DNA of 64,000 nt from the NCBI GenBank assembly GCA_947568835.1, contig OX387603.1, positions 20,298,651-20,362,650 of the forward strand. The letters run 5' to 3'. The position numbers and the translations under genes are program-made. How positions within the stretch are numbered: position 1 is the first letter of the stretch; every line of letters starts with the position of its first letter. The notes beneath the pieces are model-generated. The model saw only the letters and a list, made by a program, of their open reading frames with translations, was not told where the DNA came from and searched no databases. The stretch is from Protonemura montana. Its lineage: Eukaryota > Arthropoda > Insecta > Plecoptera > Nemouridae. Positions 12,115 to 24,075 of the stretch are shown piece by piece.

Positions 12115-13351
12115 GTTGACACTCAGACACTCATATCAGATGGGAGTCTTGGACGTAATGGCTGCACTTTGGCACTTTCTTGTTACGGGAACGCAGCAGT
12201 CTAGGGTTTTTGACTGGATAACTTGTACGTTGAATGTGGTAACCGGTAGTATCCATGGTTTGGGAAAGGCGCGGCGCGGTTACGAGAGAATTGGTCAGTT
12301 TTAAAACACTTTGCAGCTTTTAGCAACGATAATAACCAAATTTCACAGCATGAAATTCCAAAGCAGTTGCACACAGTTCTGGAGGAACGGTAATACCTCA
12401 GAGAAAGGAATCTTTGGTAACACTTGGCAAAACAGAAATAGGTACAGTGGCCCAACAATGACAAAATAATTTGTCTGTGTCTTTAAGTTACACAATTTTA
12501 CAAGTACCAAAGTAACAAAAATTACGATTGCAACTTTGCGACCACTGTTACCACCTCGTTTGCAGAAAATCAGAAAGAACTCAAAACGGTGGAGGTGCCG
12601 TATTGTGACACATAATTAAAAACTTTCTGGCAAAGTTTCCAAACGACTCTGCAGACGATTAATTGAAGAGTATCACGTCGCTCTAACGAAGTCGCCGATA
12701 AAATGGCGTACACTACTCCTATGAGACATGAATAAAAATATGGGTAAATTTTACACCCGCGTTTCGTAACGATCACACAATTGCCACTTGCCAGCAGAAC
12801 CCATAATATTATGCAATATTTGAGTCGCTGTGAATGCAATAACAGATACTACTTTATCTCAACTCTTACAGTAGAGTTTTACTGGCAATAAAGATAAAAC
12901 GAAATTACACCGCACTTGCATGCTAAATGTTGCATTACAAAGCTAACAAATCCTTTGACGATGATCAATCGTTTACATAGGAGGGTAGGTACTAAAATAA
13001 GTTGTGTAGCGTAAACTTAAGTATGCCATCAAAATGCTATTTTCAGAAAAACCGAGCTGGAAAAGCTGTTATGTTGCGGCGTGCGCTTCCTTCTGACTCG
13101 ATGCTCGGGAGAAAATATTTCTGTATCGCGGATTTGTCTTAATTGGTAAATGACAACATGAAATGGTTCCTTTCTCCTCGATAGAAACATGACAGTAACT
13201 TTAAAAAACCACTTAATATTCTGTAAAATTACTTAGTCTTTAAGTATTTAATTTGATATCCATTTGAAATTTAAATAATTCCACCGGGTAAGGTTTGGGT
13301 AAAAGCGTCGTCCGTTTTGGACTCACGGGTTGCCATGGCATGGAGATTAGA

Positions 13352-13410
13352 GCAGGGCAGGGCAGGGCAGGGCAGGGACAGGGCAGGGACAGGGCCAGGG
13401 ACCAGGACAG
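13352..13410 (+). repeat. GGGCA/GGGACA minisatellite
   Basis: Four perfect 5-base GCAGG units pass into longer, degenerate units such as gggacagggc and ccagggacc. G-runs of three recur every five to six bases, so the plus strand could form a G-quadruplex. The repeat lies at the start of a CpG-rich patch. Confidence 0.9.
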
Positions 13411-15551
13411 AGCTCGTCGCGGTCAGAGCATGTAAGTAATAGGCCGACCGCGCGCGCGACGCTCTCCGAACAACTGTCACTTGGACGTCGACGTCGGCGT
13501 TGGCGTCGCCACGTTCCCCATCGCGGGTCACGAGCACACTAGCGGTGTACAACCGGTTCGATTCAAAGTTTGGGCATCACGCTGCATGTGACGGTACGTT
13601 AATGGTGCCCGTTAATGGTTTAAATAACTAGAAGGGTTAACACCCACATTCCTAAACTACCTTGAAAATGCATGCAAAAACGTACTATTTAGGTCGTGAG
13701 CATCAAAACAGACGTGCCTGGAATCTGATTGTGATAAGACTATAAAAAAAACGCCTTGCCAAGCACTGATTTAAAATACAGAATCGAAAAAGCACGTTGA
13801 AATTTGACAAATGTTGCTTAAAAGGCAAGGTCAAATGGGATGACCATTCTTTGGCGTGTAACCGATTGGTGCCTCGCGCCAACGAGAGAGCGCAGATCAC
13901 GGTATTCCTTCATGGATGTCAATGCAAACGACGCCCCCGATGCCTCCCCCTAGCATCCCGCCACTATTCGTCCAATCTACCGTCGACAGCGTCGTCGTGC
14001 ACGTTTGACGGCGACACGGTCAGACCGGTCCGATCCTTCGTCCACCGTGAGACACGACCCGCTAATAAATTAACTCAATCAGCTGGCGAGCAGACGCCGA
14101 CGCCGCGTCGTCAGCAAATCAGGCGGAGTGTGCTCTGCGCTGTGCGTCGGTCACGTTAGCTGTCGACATCGGCAGGGTGCTGGCTTGACGCTAACCGTCA
14201 GCCGTCGGCAATTAGACGCGTCGCGACGCCGACAGGGCACGGGGTGGGAGAGGGCGGGTAATTGGACGCGATCTGTCAAGGACATGGACAAGGTGCGATT
14301 TGGCAATCATTCATTGGCGGGGTTTAATCAGGGCATTTATAGTCAGCGTTCGGGTCAAGTAGGTATAAAAAGGAACCCTTTTCAACTTAACCAAAATCAA
14401 ACTGCAACTGGCTTTGTTTACATATGCTTTTTGGTGAATTTTGAGGGCACCAATTTTCCGAAATATGTTTATAGTTGGTTTCGGGGCTACTGTTACATTT
14501 TCAAGTTGCTTAGAGCTAAAAGGTGTGGGGTCCTCAACCAATAAAGCTTTTAAAGATCTATAGCTAAGAAGAAAAATCGAAAAAATACCAGAAGTCAAAA
14601 CATACTAGGACTAGCCAATTGTTCAATGCATGTTGATTTGTGAAAAATGTATGAGCGTCAATGTTCGCATGTTTCCGCGATTCTCCATCCGAAACCATCG
14701 AGTGGTTCCCGGTTGCTTAGCGCCACACGCACAATTCGCACGTGATTCATATTTAAACGCATCACCGATGATTGAATGACACGCGGCGTACACATAAAAG
14801 AAGCATGGAGGTCGCTGTGCATCGGAAATCGACATCGGGCAAACGAGATTGATACCAACTATTTGATGACCACTTCCACCGACCGACCGCCGATCGCGCG
14901 GAGCCAGAGCAGATTAATAATTCAGCGGAAAAATCTGATCAATTACTGATGACTACAATCTACTTCGACTGCATCGTACCAACTGACGAGCAATCATTGA
15001 TTTCATAGCTCCCATGATTCGCATTGCCGTAGTACGGTTCATATCGGAGTTGATACAGGGGTTATCTTCAAATATCTCATAATGCAAGATTGAGGAAACG
15101 AAAATTGGTGAAATCGAAAATAGAGCATGTGAATTGCAATAATTCAAACTGAACAATGGACATGCCCGACAAGAAAGGAACGCGACATTCGCTACATGAA
15201 TCCATGTCCAATTCAAAAAATTTAGATCTAGAAAGGCATTGTCGTCAAAATCGCCCATGGTTTAGATTCTGGTGGAAAAATCGACGCAGCACAAACTGAC
15301 AAAAAAGCATCGCAAGTAGACATCACGCCCTCTGTCGATCTGGACTATTCCCCTTCAAAACGTCCCTTGCATTATTGACAAGGCCGGCCGCGCGCTGGAT
15401 TCATGATACTAGGCGGGATAGACTGAGGGAGACCAGAGAACCAACCGGGATCCAAGCCGTTCGGGCTGGAATAATTCAGGAATTCTGTCCCAATCTCGCT
15501 AAGTGCGTCTGATTAGATTAGAACGGACAGTCGAGCAAAAGGCATCAGTTG

Positions 15552-15607
15552 GTTGTGTTAGCTGCCTGGCTCCTCGTTCAGGAGTCAGGACGCCCCCGTC
15601 CGAGTCC
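15552..15607 (+). other. tRNA-like promoter boxes with strong hairpins
   Basis: A near-match to the RNA polymerase III B box (cgtccgagtcc, 9 of 11 positions, 15597-15607) follows an A-box-like tagctgcctgg (15559-15569) at 38 bases. Between them a 10-bp stem (15565-15574 with 15580-15589, loop cgttc, one G-U pair) is followed by a second stem GGACG/CGTCC with a four-base loop. The arrangement resembles a decayed tRNA gene or the head of a tRNA-derived SINE, but no full cloverleaf or acceptor stem forms and the SINE body is not identified. Confidence 0.3.
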
Positions 15608-16165
15608 TAGACCGGCAACTTTTGCGCCCGTGAAACACTCCTGAGACATGATTTCCAGGACATTTCGGTGCGGCATGTCCCCGGGAGTTAGGACGAAGCG
15701 AATCCAATACGTGAAAGTGCGTGCGCAAACCTGTACACACACTTTCAGGGATCTTTTAAAACGAGAGGTTCAGTGCTAGGTGGGGTGATACGAATCGGAC
15801 TAAGCAACCAGGTATAATTGAAAAATAGTTTACAAAGCAACCATTGTTTCAATATTCGATGCAATTTTTTCAGATTGAGAGTTAAAAATGATACCCAACC
15901 ATAGTCCCAGATCCTGCAAAAACACTGATCGAGCACCACATAGATGTCTTTTTTCCTCGGTCTTAAGAAACAGGAAGAGAGAATCAGCAGTGGAGCAATT
16001 TAATATCCGAAATTTTAACGACCGTGTTAATTATGAGGAAAGTTTTCGAAGTGAGATTATTACAAGAGCAATGAATCTCGCCAACATTCTCAGACAAACC
16101 TTGTCTCCGAGCAAATTGTCCGGGTAATTAGTAATTGCTTTTAGAAACACCTATAGACGATAACT

Positions 16166-16182
16166 CCCCCCCCCCCCCCCCC
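16166..16182 (+). repeat. Poly-C tract, 17 C
   Basis: Run of 17 C after gataact, followed by gacccacccg. Confidence 0.98.
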
Positions 16183-17600
16183 GACCCACCCGCAGCAAAG
16201 TACAAAACTCCACAAGACCGCGAAAAAGACCCCGAAAAAAAAAGTGCTAGGTGCACAAAAAAAGGTGTCGGAGGCCATTCACAAGTTCGGAGAGGTTCAC
16301 TTTGGAACGTTTTAACTTTCGGCCACGTCCCGGCAGACCGATGACAATAAGCGTCACGAGCGTCCCTCGCAATTCCCACCACCGACGCCGAAAAACTCGA
16401 ATTTACTGTTTGCCATCTCGAAAATTAAACCCGTTCATCATTCGTTTGGTCGGGCAAGGCGTACCGACGTCGTCTTCGTCGGGGCGCTCGGCTCGGCTCA
16501 CAGCGGGTAGTGTCACAATCTTCTTAGCCACCTGGGGCATCCCCGTAGGGGGGGTGCGACAAGGCGGCGTGTGTCTGCTGGCACGGGGGGGTAGAAGGGT
16601 TGGTAATGTGCGTCAGTGTCGGTAATTAGCTGTTATAGAAGCAGACCGCCTGCGTTTGCCTTGCAATTGGTGTAAGTGTTTTGTTTTTGAATAAGTTAGG
16701 CGAAGACGGTGGCGTTACTCTGCGTAGGAGGAATCGTGGAAAGCTGTTCGACGGTGAAAATGAATCGGGAACCGCTTTGATGCTTCCATGGTAATGGTTC
16801 ATAAAAATCGATCTTCTGATCCTTTCCCCACAAAACACCATTTTGAATGCAACCATGTGAAGTATATCGAAATTCGTTTCTGATTCTTCAGATATTTTTT
16901 TGTCAAGCATCCTACAAGAATTTCTGTAAAGAACTGACTTTTCCTTCCAATTTTAATAAATAAAGCAACTTAGCATGTGGGTTAACGACATGTTAGTTAC
17001 AGTAATGAAATTAAAGAGGGCCTTGGGCGTGTACACCTCAAAGCGTGCCTAACGACGCACGTTGCATGCATGATTAATGATTAACGAAGCTGGTCACCAA
17101 GGAGGTATTCTCATTGCCATCGCTAACAAGACCGCAAATCTGCAGGGACAAGACTCTTCCAATTTCATTGGGCATTAGTTTCTTTCTCTCTCGCTCTCCC
17201 CGTCGACCGCAATATCCCACGAATGTATAGGATATATAACAAATTGATCCCAGAGCATTGCTAGATTATTAAATACGAAATGATCGGCGAGCAAGCTCCG
17301 AGATGGGAAAAGGTAGATAATTTATTATTTATAGCATTCCAGCAGAAGTCTAGCAAACACTCGGAGGGATTGCCGGCTCTCCTGGCCATCGAGCACAGGC
17401 AATAGAACCGCGATCAAAATTGTTCCATTTTGGTCTGATTGCATTGCTTTTCCATCAATGCATGCCGCTGTGCTGGCCATTTACAAGCACTGCACAGAGA
17501 GAAAACCACATCAAAACATTTAATTAATAGGAGATTTCTTATAAGCGCTATTTTTCCAGGATATACACAATGATTTCATTGATTTACAAGTGATATAGTG

Positions 17601-17700
17601 TATTCCGTGAGAGAAGATACTATTTCAAAGCGCACTAGAGCCATTTTTCTATAAGAGCTAGTGGAACTGAATTCATATAGAAGGCTTCCTCTCACGGGAT
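17601..17700. repeat. Inverted repeat with inner hairpin
   Basis: CCGTGAGAG at 17605-17613 pairs with CTCTCACGG at 17689-17697. About six further pairs extend the stem on both sides with one bulged base. Inside, CACTAG (17633-17638) can pair with CTAGTG (17658-17663). The loop is long for a microRNA precursor. Confidence 0.5.
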
Positions 17701-20700
17701 GAACTGTGTTTGTTTTTAGGGTAATGCATTAAGTTTTAACAAAGCTGTAACATAAAAAAAAAGTAACACACCTTATGTAGTTCAAAATACATAAAACGAT
17801 TTCAAACAACAAAACCATTTGACAGCTAATAGCGGTTTTCACGTGTAAAATATCCCGACTCTAAAACGGTGACATCGGCGGGCACTTGCATACAATAAGC
17901 AGCAGCTTCCAGACTTTTCGACGACTTGAAAGTAGCGTCACAATTCAATGTTGTTGCCTGTCGCTGCACAGTGTGTTACACTAAGGAGACGTCGCTCCTG
18001 ACGGCGTGCCAGTCAGGACGAGATCCGTTCGCCGCGTTCGTCGTCGGTATTGATTTTCACGTGCACTCTGTCTCGGTGGCAGTCGGCGAAACGTTGGCCT
18101 GCGATGAGGAACAACTCGAGGGCGAGGGCACGCCAGGGTTGGTGGGCACTCGCCCATTGTTTTCAAGGGCGATGTGTCGGCCGTGTTGACGTTTTGGTTG
18201 CACAAAGCCGATGGTGAAGGAAAGGGCGAGCGAAATAGAGACGAAAACGATTTTTTAACGTATCGACAATCGGGGAAAGTGGATTTTTTTTTTCGGCGAT
18301 ATCAAAGTTTCATACCGTAGATAGTGTATTTTATCATAAGAAATACTCTAACTGGGATTAGCTAAACAGACTGAATTCCAGAAATGAATAACGTGACACA
18401 GAATTTAATACACTTTGAATAAAAGGTCGCGGGCGCTAAATATTATTTGTGTCATAATTCTCAATTTTGGGTGGGCAAAAATGAACCTCATATCGTACCC
18501 AAATTTATTGCCATTTTCACAGTTTTGTCAAACTGTCACTGGTTAAAAGATTATCAACAACAAACTATTGATTTACGTGCTGTGGCGGCGGCGACGGCGG
18601 TATGGTTGGTACCCATGTTTTTGTCACTTCGCCCCCGCAGGCAAGTCTGTCTAAAAATGATGAATATTTCACTAAATTGGTCAATACATCATTATGTCCA
18701 TGAAGGTTTGCATTAACAACTAAACAGTTTAATACTTCTGACAGGTATCACTATTTCCCTGAATAGGTACGTACACCGCGCGTATTACTGGTATTGAATT
18801 GTTAATTATTATACATTACAATGAAAATAAAATTATCTAAGTCGGCAAATGCAATTTCTAGAATCATAACACAAAACAGCGTGAAACCTAGAGTTGAACC
18901 AAATTATCACAAACAATGTCTTTGAGTTTAGGACCTCTAAAACAAAACAGAAGAGGTCCAAGATGTTGTCAAAGCATGTGAATGAATTTCGCGGAGTAAG
19001 GGAAAAAACAAAACAAAACAAAAATCACCAAAGACAAGAGCTACTCTCTCGCTTGGCGACCATTCCCAATCTAATCACGCCTAGCGATCGGCAAAACAAC
19101 ACTTGTCCATCGCATCGAAAGTACGATCCGAGCACGGGCTCGACTGACGAGCATTCAGAACGTTTGTAAAGTGTATATGATGTGTCCGAGTGTCCGAAGG
19201 GTGGCGAGCTAGCGAAGGGGGTGAAATGGGTGGATGAGGGTGGGCTTGGTAGGGGGGGTCTACTTCAATGTAACGCGTCCCCCGGGGGTCATTCTGTCGG
19301 TCCAGAGCGCGTAGAGACGATTACTACGTCACACGGTCCATCTCACCATAGCGTGGTGGCAGCAAGCATCTCTCCTACCCTCTTGCACTTGACCGTATGC
19401 CGATGTTGTCTCTCACCGCTGCGTCCCTACCAGCTGTAGGATACACTATTATAGAGCTTGGCCAGTTTTAATCAAAATTAGTTCATAGCCGTCTTCATCC
19501 GCGCGGAGAAGAACAAAACAAATTACTTTTTTTTTCCGTTCGAACGTAGTTTCTTTTGCAAGGTTCGGTGATTGGATTTGCGAGCCAGCTATGATTGCTG
19601 GCACACGTGGTTCCACTCACCACAAATCGATCGCTGGTTAACGGACACAGAAAATTATGAAGAGAAAATCGAACAAGGCATTCGTTTCAAAAGCATTTTT
19701 CCAAAAGCTACACATTTTTACGCTTAACAATAGTTCCATCCAACGTTTCCTCGTTTTGTTACATCCGAGCAACGGCATCCTAAGCCCAGCACACTTCTCT
19801 ATTATTTTCCCCAATTTCTCTTTCCCTGTACATCTCGTCTCGCGTTCCCCTACCCTAGCCCCATAGTGGAGAAAACCCTTCTAAGCATGTCTCGCCCTCG
19901 CTTTCCCTTTATCTGTCTTCCTCGCTCTCGCTCTCTTGTTACTCGCTGCGAGCGTGCAGCTCACAAGTTAGGGTATTTGCAGGCGGAAATCCCGACGCAG
20001 CCTCCTCGGCATGGACCACGCAAGAACGCAACGGTCTTCCGGCGCGCGTCTTCATCTGCTTCGTAGGGTAGACAGTGGCGGCGTCACTCAGTGGCGGCGG
20101 GATCGTCGCATTTAGATTAGATTGATCCATCATATTTAAGTGTGGTGCTTATATCCCTGGTCTTATAACACAGTCTGACGACATATAGTATTCAATACCC
20201 GAAGGGGCAGATTTCTCAAAGTGTAACACCAATTTATATTTTCGATGTGGTATTTCACTGACGGTGCCTCTGTCGTTTTTAACACATTTTTTAAATGTCA
20301 CGCTAAGATACCGTAGTTACGGATAAAAATACAAATTACTGGCTTCTTTAAACCTGTACGACTTACATAGCAGAAAACACCAGACTGCAGCATTTCCCAG
20401 CCCAGAGGCCCCGACTTTCCACCGCTGCCATTCACGACGCGAGCCATTCTCCTTCGCCTCATCCGCAACCCCCTCCCCCCCTTCCCACCCTTCCCACGAA
20501 ATGGAACACGGTGCACAATGCTCAGAGTCCCTACACCTTGCTCGCTCGCTCACGTCGCAAGCCTTCGTTACCGACTCTCTCGACGCCGTCCTATAGCCAC
20601 TAGCTCGCTTCCCTCTTCTTGGCGGTTCGCAGCTCGCATCGCCTCTCGGTCGAGGAGTACTAGCCGTCGAAAAGACGCGTTCCATCATCGTGTTAGCCCA

Positions 20701-20968
20701 TTCAGACAACTGCATTGTGGTCACAACGCCCCCCCCCCCCCCCCTCGCCCGACCGTAGCGCGCGGACCTCGAGGATAGATCTGATTTCTATTGAGCATTA
20801 CTTGGAATAAATCCAATAAAATAGACATTTTCGACACCTCGATGGACGCGGAGGATTATTTGAGTGTTCGCATGAGTGGTGGAGGGCCGATGTGAAGTGG
20901 CTGCGATTTAGTCATGTCCGTCCATGCAGATGCATGTATGGGGTGGGCTTGGTATTTGTGTACTTTAC
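17701..20968. other. Non-coding stretch before ratchet site 2
   Basis: This stretch lies just past ratchet site 2 in the minus-strand direction. C-rich stretches (20,465-20,500) and one poly-C tract are the only marked features. Open frames here are short and Arg/Pro-rich. Confidence 0.45.
20729..20744 (+). repeat. Poly-C tract, 16 C
   Basis: Run of 16 C after cacaacg in a CpG-rich patch. Confidence 0.98.
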
Positions 20969-21022
20969 CGAACGTGCTTTGGCTGCCAGATTTCTTGGAC
21001 GGCCAGAAAAGAAAAGTGGACA

Positions 21023-21055
21023 CTCACCTGGAAAGAAAAGAGCATCATCGTTAAT
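21023..21055 (-). other. Recursive (ratchet) splice site 2
   Basis: The minus strand reads attaac (branch A at 21051, 23 bases from the junction), then a pyrimidine tract ending in cttttctttccag, directly fused to gtgagtgtcc. The junction lies between 21028 and 21027. Thirteen of the 15 bases before CAG are pyrimidines, and GTGAGT is a near-consensus donor. A further donor-like gtaaag occurs 59 bases downstream and would close a cryptic exon at 20969-21027. It sits 15.7 kb before site 1 and 12.9 kb after site 3 in the direction of transcription. The pattern is seen; function is inferred. Confidence 0.6.
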
Positions 21056-23964
21056 ATTGCATTTAGACAATTTCAAAATTTAGCAATGACTTGCTTTAGA
21101 GGAATATCTCAGTTGACAATGGCATTTTTACAATACTTTATGGTTATTGGGGTGCTTTTGTAAATTGAAAAGTATACGCTATTTTGAGCAAAAAAATAAA
21201 AATAAACAACAAAAAATTCCTGTCCCAACATAACTCGACAAACATAAGCTCACGCTTTTCCTCGAGTTTTCCGAAGGTCTACATTCTTGATGTGCGTAAT
21301 AGTGTCTACAGTGTTTCTCGAGACGGTCCCTGCGTACAGCCGAGCTGCGTGCCAGCCTCCTTCGCTGGGTGCCGAGATTAAAAGTTTGATTTATTCGAGC
21401 GCGCGGGCCCCGGAGTTTGGGAGGGCTCGGCCGTATCGCGTTCGGGGAGTTGCCGCCAAAATGAGTTTCCACGGCGCGCGGGAAACGCGTCAGCCGTGCC
21501 CCCCGTCGTCCCCGCCAAGACGTTGGCCAACGAGCACGGTATGACTCACGCAATGCCCTTGGCCTCGATCCGCTCCTCCACCCCCGTACTAACCATTAGA
21601 TACGAAAATTACGCCAGAGATTCTGTACGGTCCAGAGTTTATCGGTGTAGATCTTCGTTTTAGTGAGTTTTCCCTTTTTTCGGGTTTTAAAAAGAAGATA
21701 GAAACTTTTCATCTACAAACAAAAGGCAGCTCGTAAAGTTCAATGTCTCGAAAAATATAACGCGCCATTTGCCTAACTCATACAGCCGTGGAACAATTTT
21801 CGAAGAGTTTATTCGAAATGTGAATCAAATGTGAAAAACGGGAATTGCCGACGAAGAATTGCAAGGTCCAACGACAAGATTTAGGAGCTGCAAACTGAGA
21901 CGAACGAATTGTACAAAATACAAACGCTAGAGCATGTCAATTCGCAAGCATGTTCGTCAAAAAAACGCAACCTTGCAAAGTCCGAAAACTTCTTCACCAA
22001 ACTCCTAGATTAAATTTGAAAATACTTCTTCGGTTTGAAAACAAAGTATGACTACGTTCTTTTCGAGCGCAAGATACGCGTGCCCTGCCTCGTGGTACCC
22101 CTGGCCGTACGGGACTCGCCTGGTACAACCCCCACCCCTGCCGTTGTCTCATATCGTTAGCTTCGATCCGGTGATGGGAACTTGCCGTGCGCTCCGACCG
22201 TAACAACCCCCGCGCGGGGGGCGCCGGGCACATGCATATCCCACCGAACAAAGTAAGCAGGGACTATACCTGTGTGCGCTCCAAGAAGTGTGCAAGGTGA
22301 GGAAAATATTGTGTACGCCGCGATAAGCGCGTGCTGGCAGCGGGTCGCGGGTTGGGGCCGACCCGTGTTGTTCAAACACTGGTTCGCGGGGTGGCGACCA
22401 AGATAACTGTTGTTCGTGCACCGTTCCAGTACACCGTGTCGCAAGCATTTCCTCAAAGATTAGTAATGGCCGTTCAGCTTTCCCGATAAAGATAGTGGAA
22501 ATAAAGAGAAAAATTGTGTTGTGGTATGTGAAGTTGTTTGGCATAATGTGTGTATGGAAATCGGTTTTTCAACGCTGATAGCGTATAGGGAAACTATCAA
22601 GAACGCACGCCTTGTTTAAATTTGTTGTGAAAGATGTTATCTTCCTGGGAATCTAAAAAAAAAATGCTGCTCGAAAAGAAAAAGAAATTGTGCCACTGCT
22701 TTATCATGCGCGGCGGGAAGCGGAAATGGTTAATATCTTCCACGTAAATCAAACACCTTCAGTCGATCAAAAAAGGAACTTTGTAAAACTAATAACGAAT
22801 TTGCACTCCAACAAAGAAAAGTAAAAAAAAAAAACGTATAAACAATGTGATTTCCTATTGAGTACAAATTGTCGAGTCGAATGCTCGTAAAAGTGCGACG
22901 CGAGCGCGCTCGAGCCGTGAAACCTAGAAGCTCTGCTCACTCCTCTGTTTGTGGCTGTTGATATCGAGTGTATATTGACGGAACGGACCACAACTTAGCC
23001 ATAAAACGGCAGCACCAGAAGAAGGAAGAACTGACGGGGAAGAATTTTACGAGCACTAAAGCATGGGGTTAATGTGTCGTTAGTACGGTCCAAGTCCCTT
23101 CTCCAGCACTTCACTACCTTATGTTATGGCCATACCCTCTTCAGCGAGTATAAGCTGTGATTCCGCCGAACACATGCTAAAGAGTAAACAACGTCTGGTG
23201 AGACACTCATTGAAGAGTCTTTCGTATTGTTCAAAGGGGGAAACTACATTTGGGATCGCGTGTCGCAAAATAAGCACGATCAGATTGTGTCGAAAAAATG
23301 GTTTCTTGTTTTTGGTGGAGGTGCCGAATTTAAGCTGAAAATTAAAGCAGTCCCAATTCTCTTGATGTCTGATAAATTGAAAGTGATATATGACTACGGT
23401 TTAATAAAATAACTCAACTTAATCCAATGATGTCGAGAATGACGGCTTAGCTTCAAAGGGAATGCGTCAAGCGTCTATTTATTAAACACGTGGAGGCGCC
23501 GTGTTTCAAGGTAAGTCCTGGTTCCTCGCAACTAAAACGTCGTTGTCTTGTTTTGAAACTACTGCACGCCCACAATTATGTTCGAAACGTTCCGTCGCGA
23601 CGGAAAATGAGGAGCGAAGAAGCTAAGCAATAAGAATTCCAAATTGAATGTCGCACTAGATTCCACCCTCTATATTCCCGTCAATAAAAAAGCAACGCGT
23701 CTTCCTCTCTTTCTCTCACGCGAATCTGCCGAGAACCATCCTCGCGTGCACTCTCTCGCACAGAATTTTCACACATACACAGCATCCATAGCAGGGTCCT
23801 ACAGGATCCGAACCGTACGGTAGGCAGCTCGACTAAATGAGAACGTGCGCTCGGAGCGATGCAGACGGCAGAGACACCCAGCTATTCGTACAATGTCAAT
23901 TACTTCCATCAAATTCCATTCCGCATTTATATTGTAACAAATTCCATTTGAAATTTCAATGTAG

Positions 23965-24075
23965 CAGCCAGGCGACGACGAGAGCGCGATGGTGGCTTTG
24001 TACAGGAGGCAAGGCCTCCACGCCGAGCGTCGCTCGCATTCCAGCGACTGGCGCTTCAAATTCACGCGACGGAAG
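23965..24075 (+). CDS. Possible 37-codon exon, plus strand
   Basis: A 111-base stretch starts after tandem acceptors (tagcag, an NAGNAG arrangement) and ends at a donor (cggaag followed by gtaaat). It is open in phase 0 at both ends. Its middle reads SAMVALYRRQGLHAERRS and continues to DWRFKFTRRK; about 80% of third positions are G or C. Against it: the upstream pyrimidine tract is weak, the donor lacks the +5 G, other frames are open in the same GC-rich patch, and the strand is opposite to the ratchet sites, so it would have to belong to a nested or overlapping gene. I recognise no family. Confidence 0.2.

Larger units (their letters stand above)
8745..13351. other. Non-coding stretch with GACGCC patches
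   Basis: Dense GACGCC, GACGTC and CGTCG words cluster at 11,040-11,350 and 11,960-12,000. The rest is AT-richer single-copy sequence with the (TA)10 tract and the ACCGGTT direct repeat. No exon is supported. Confidence 0.45.
13411..17600. other. Non-coding stretch, CpG-rich start
   Basis: 13,440-14,260 is CpG-rich with repeated GTCGGCGTCG-type words. The remainder holds the tRNA-like boxes at 15.55-15.61 kb and a poly-C tract. No exon is supported. Confidence 0.45.
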
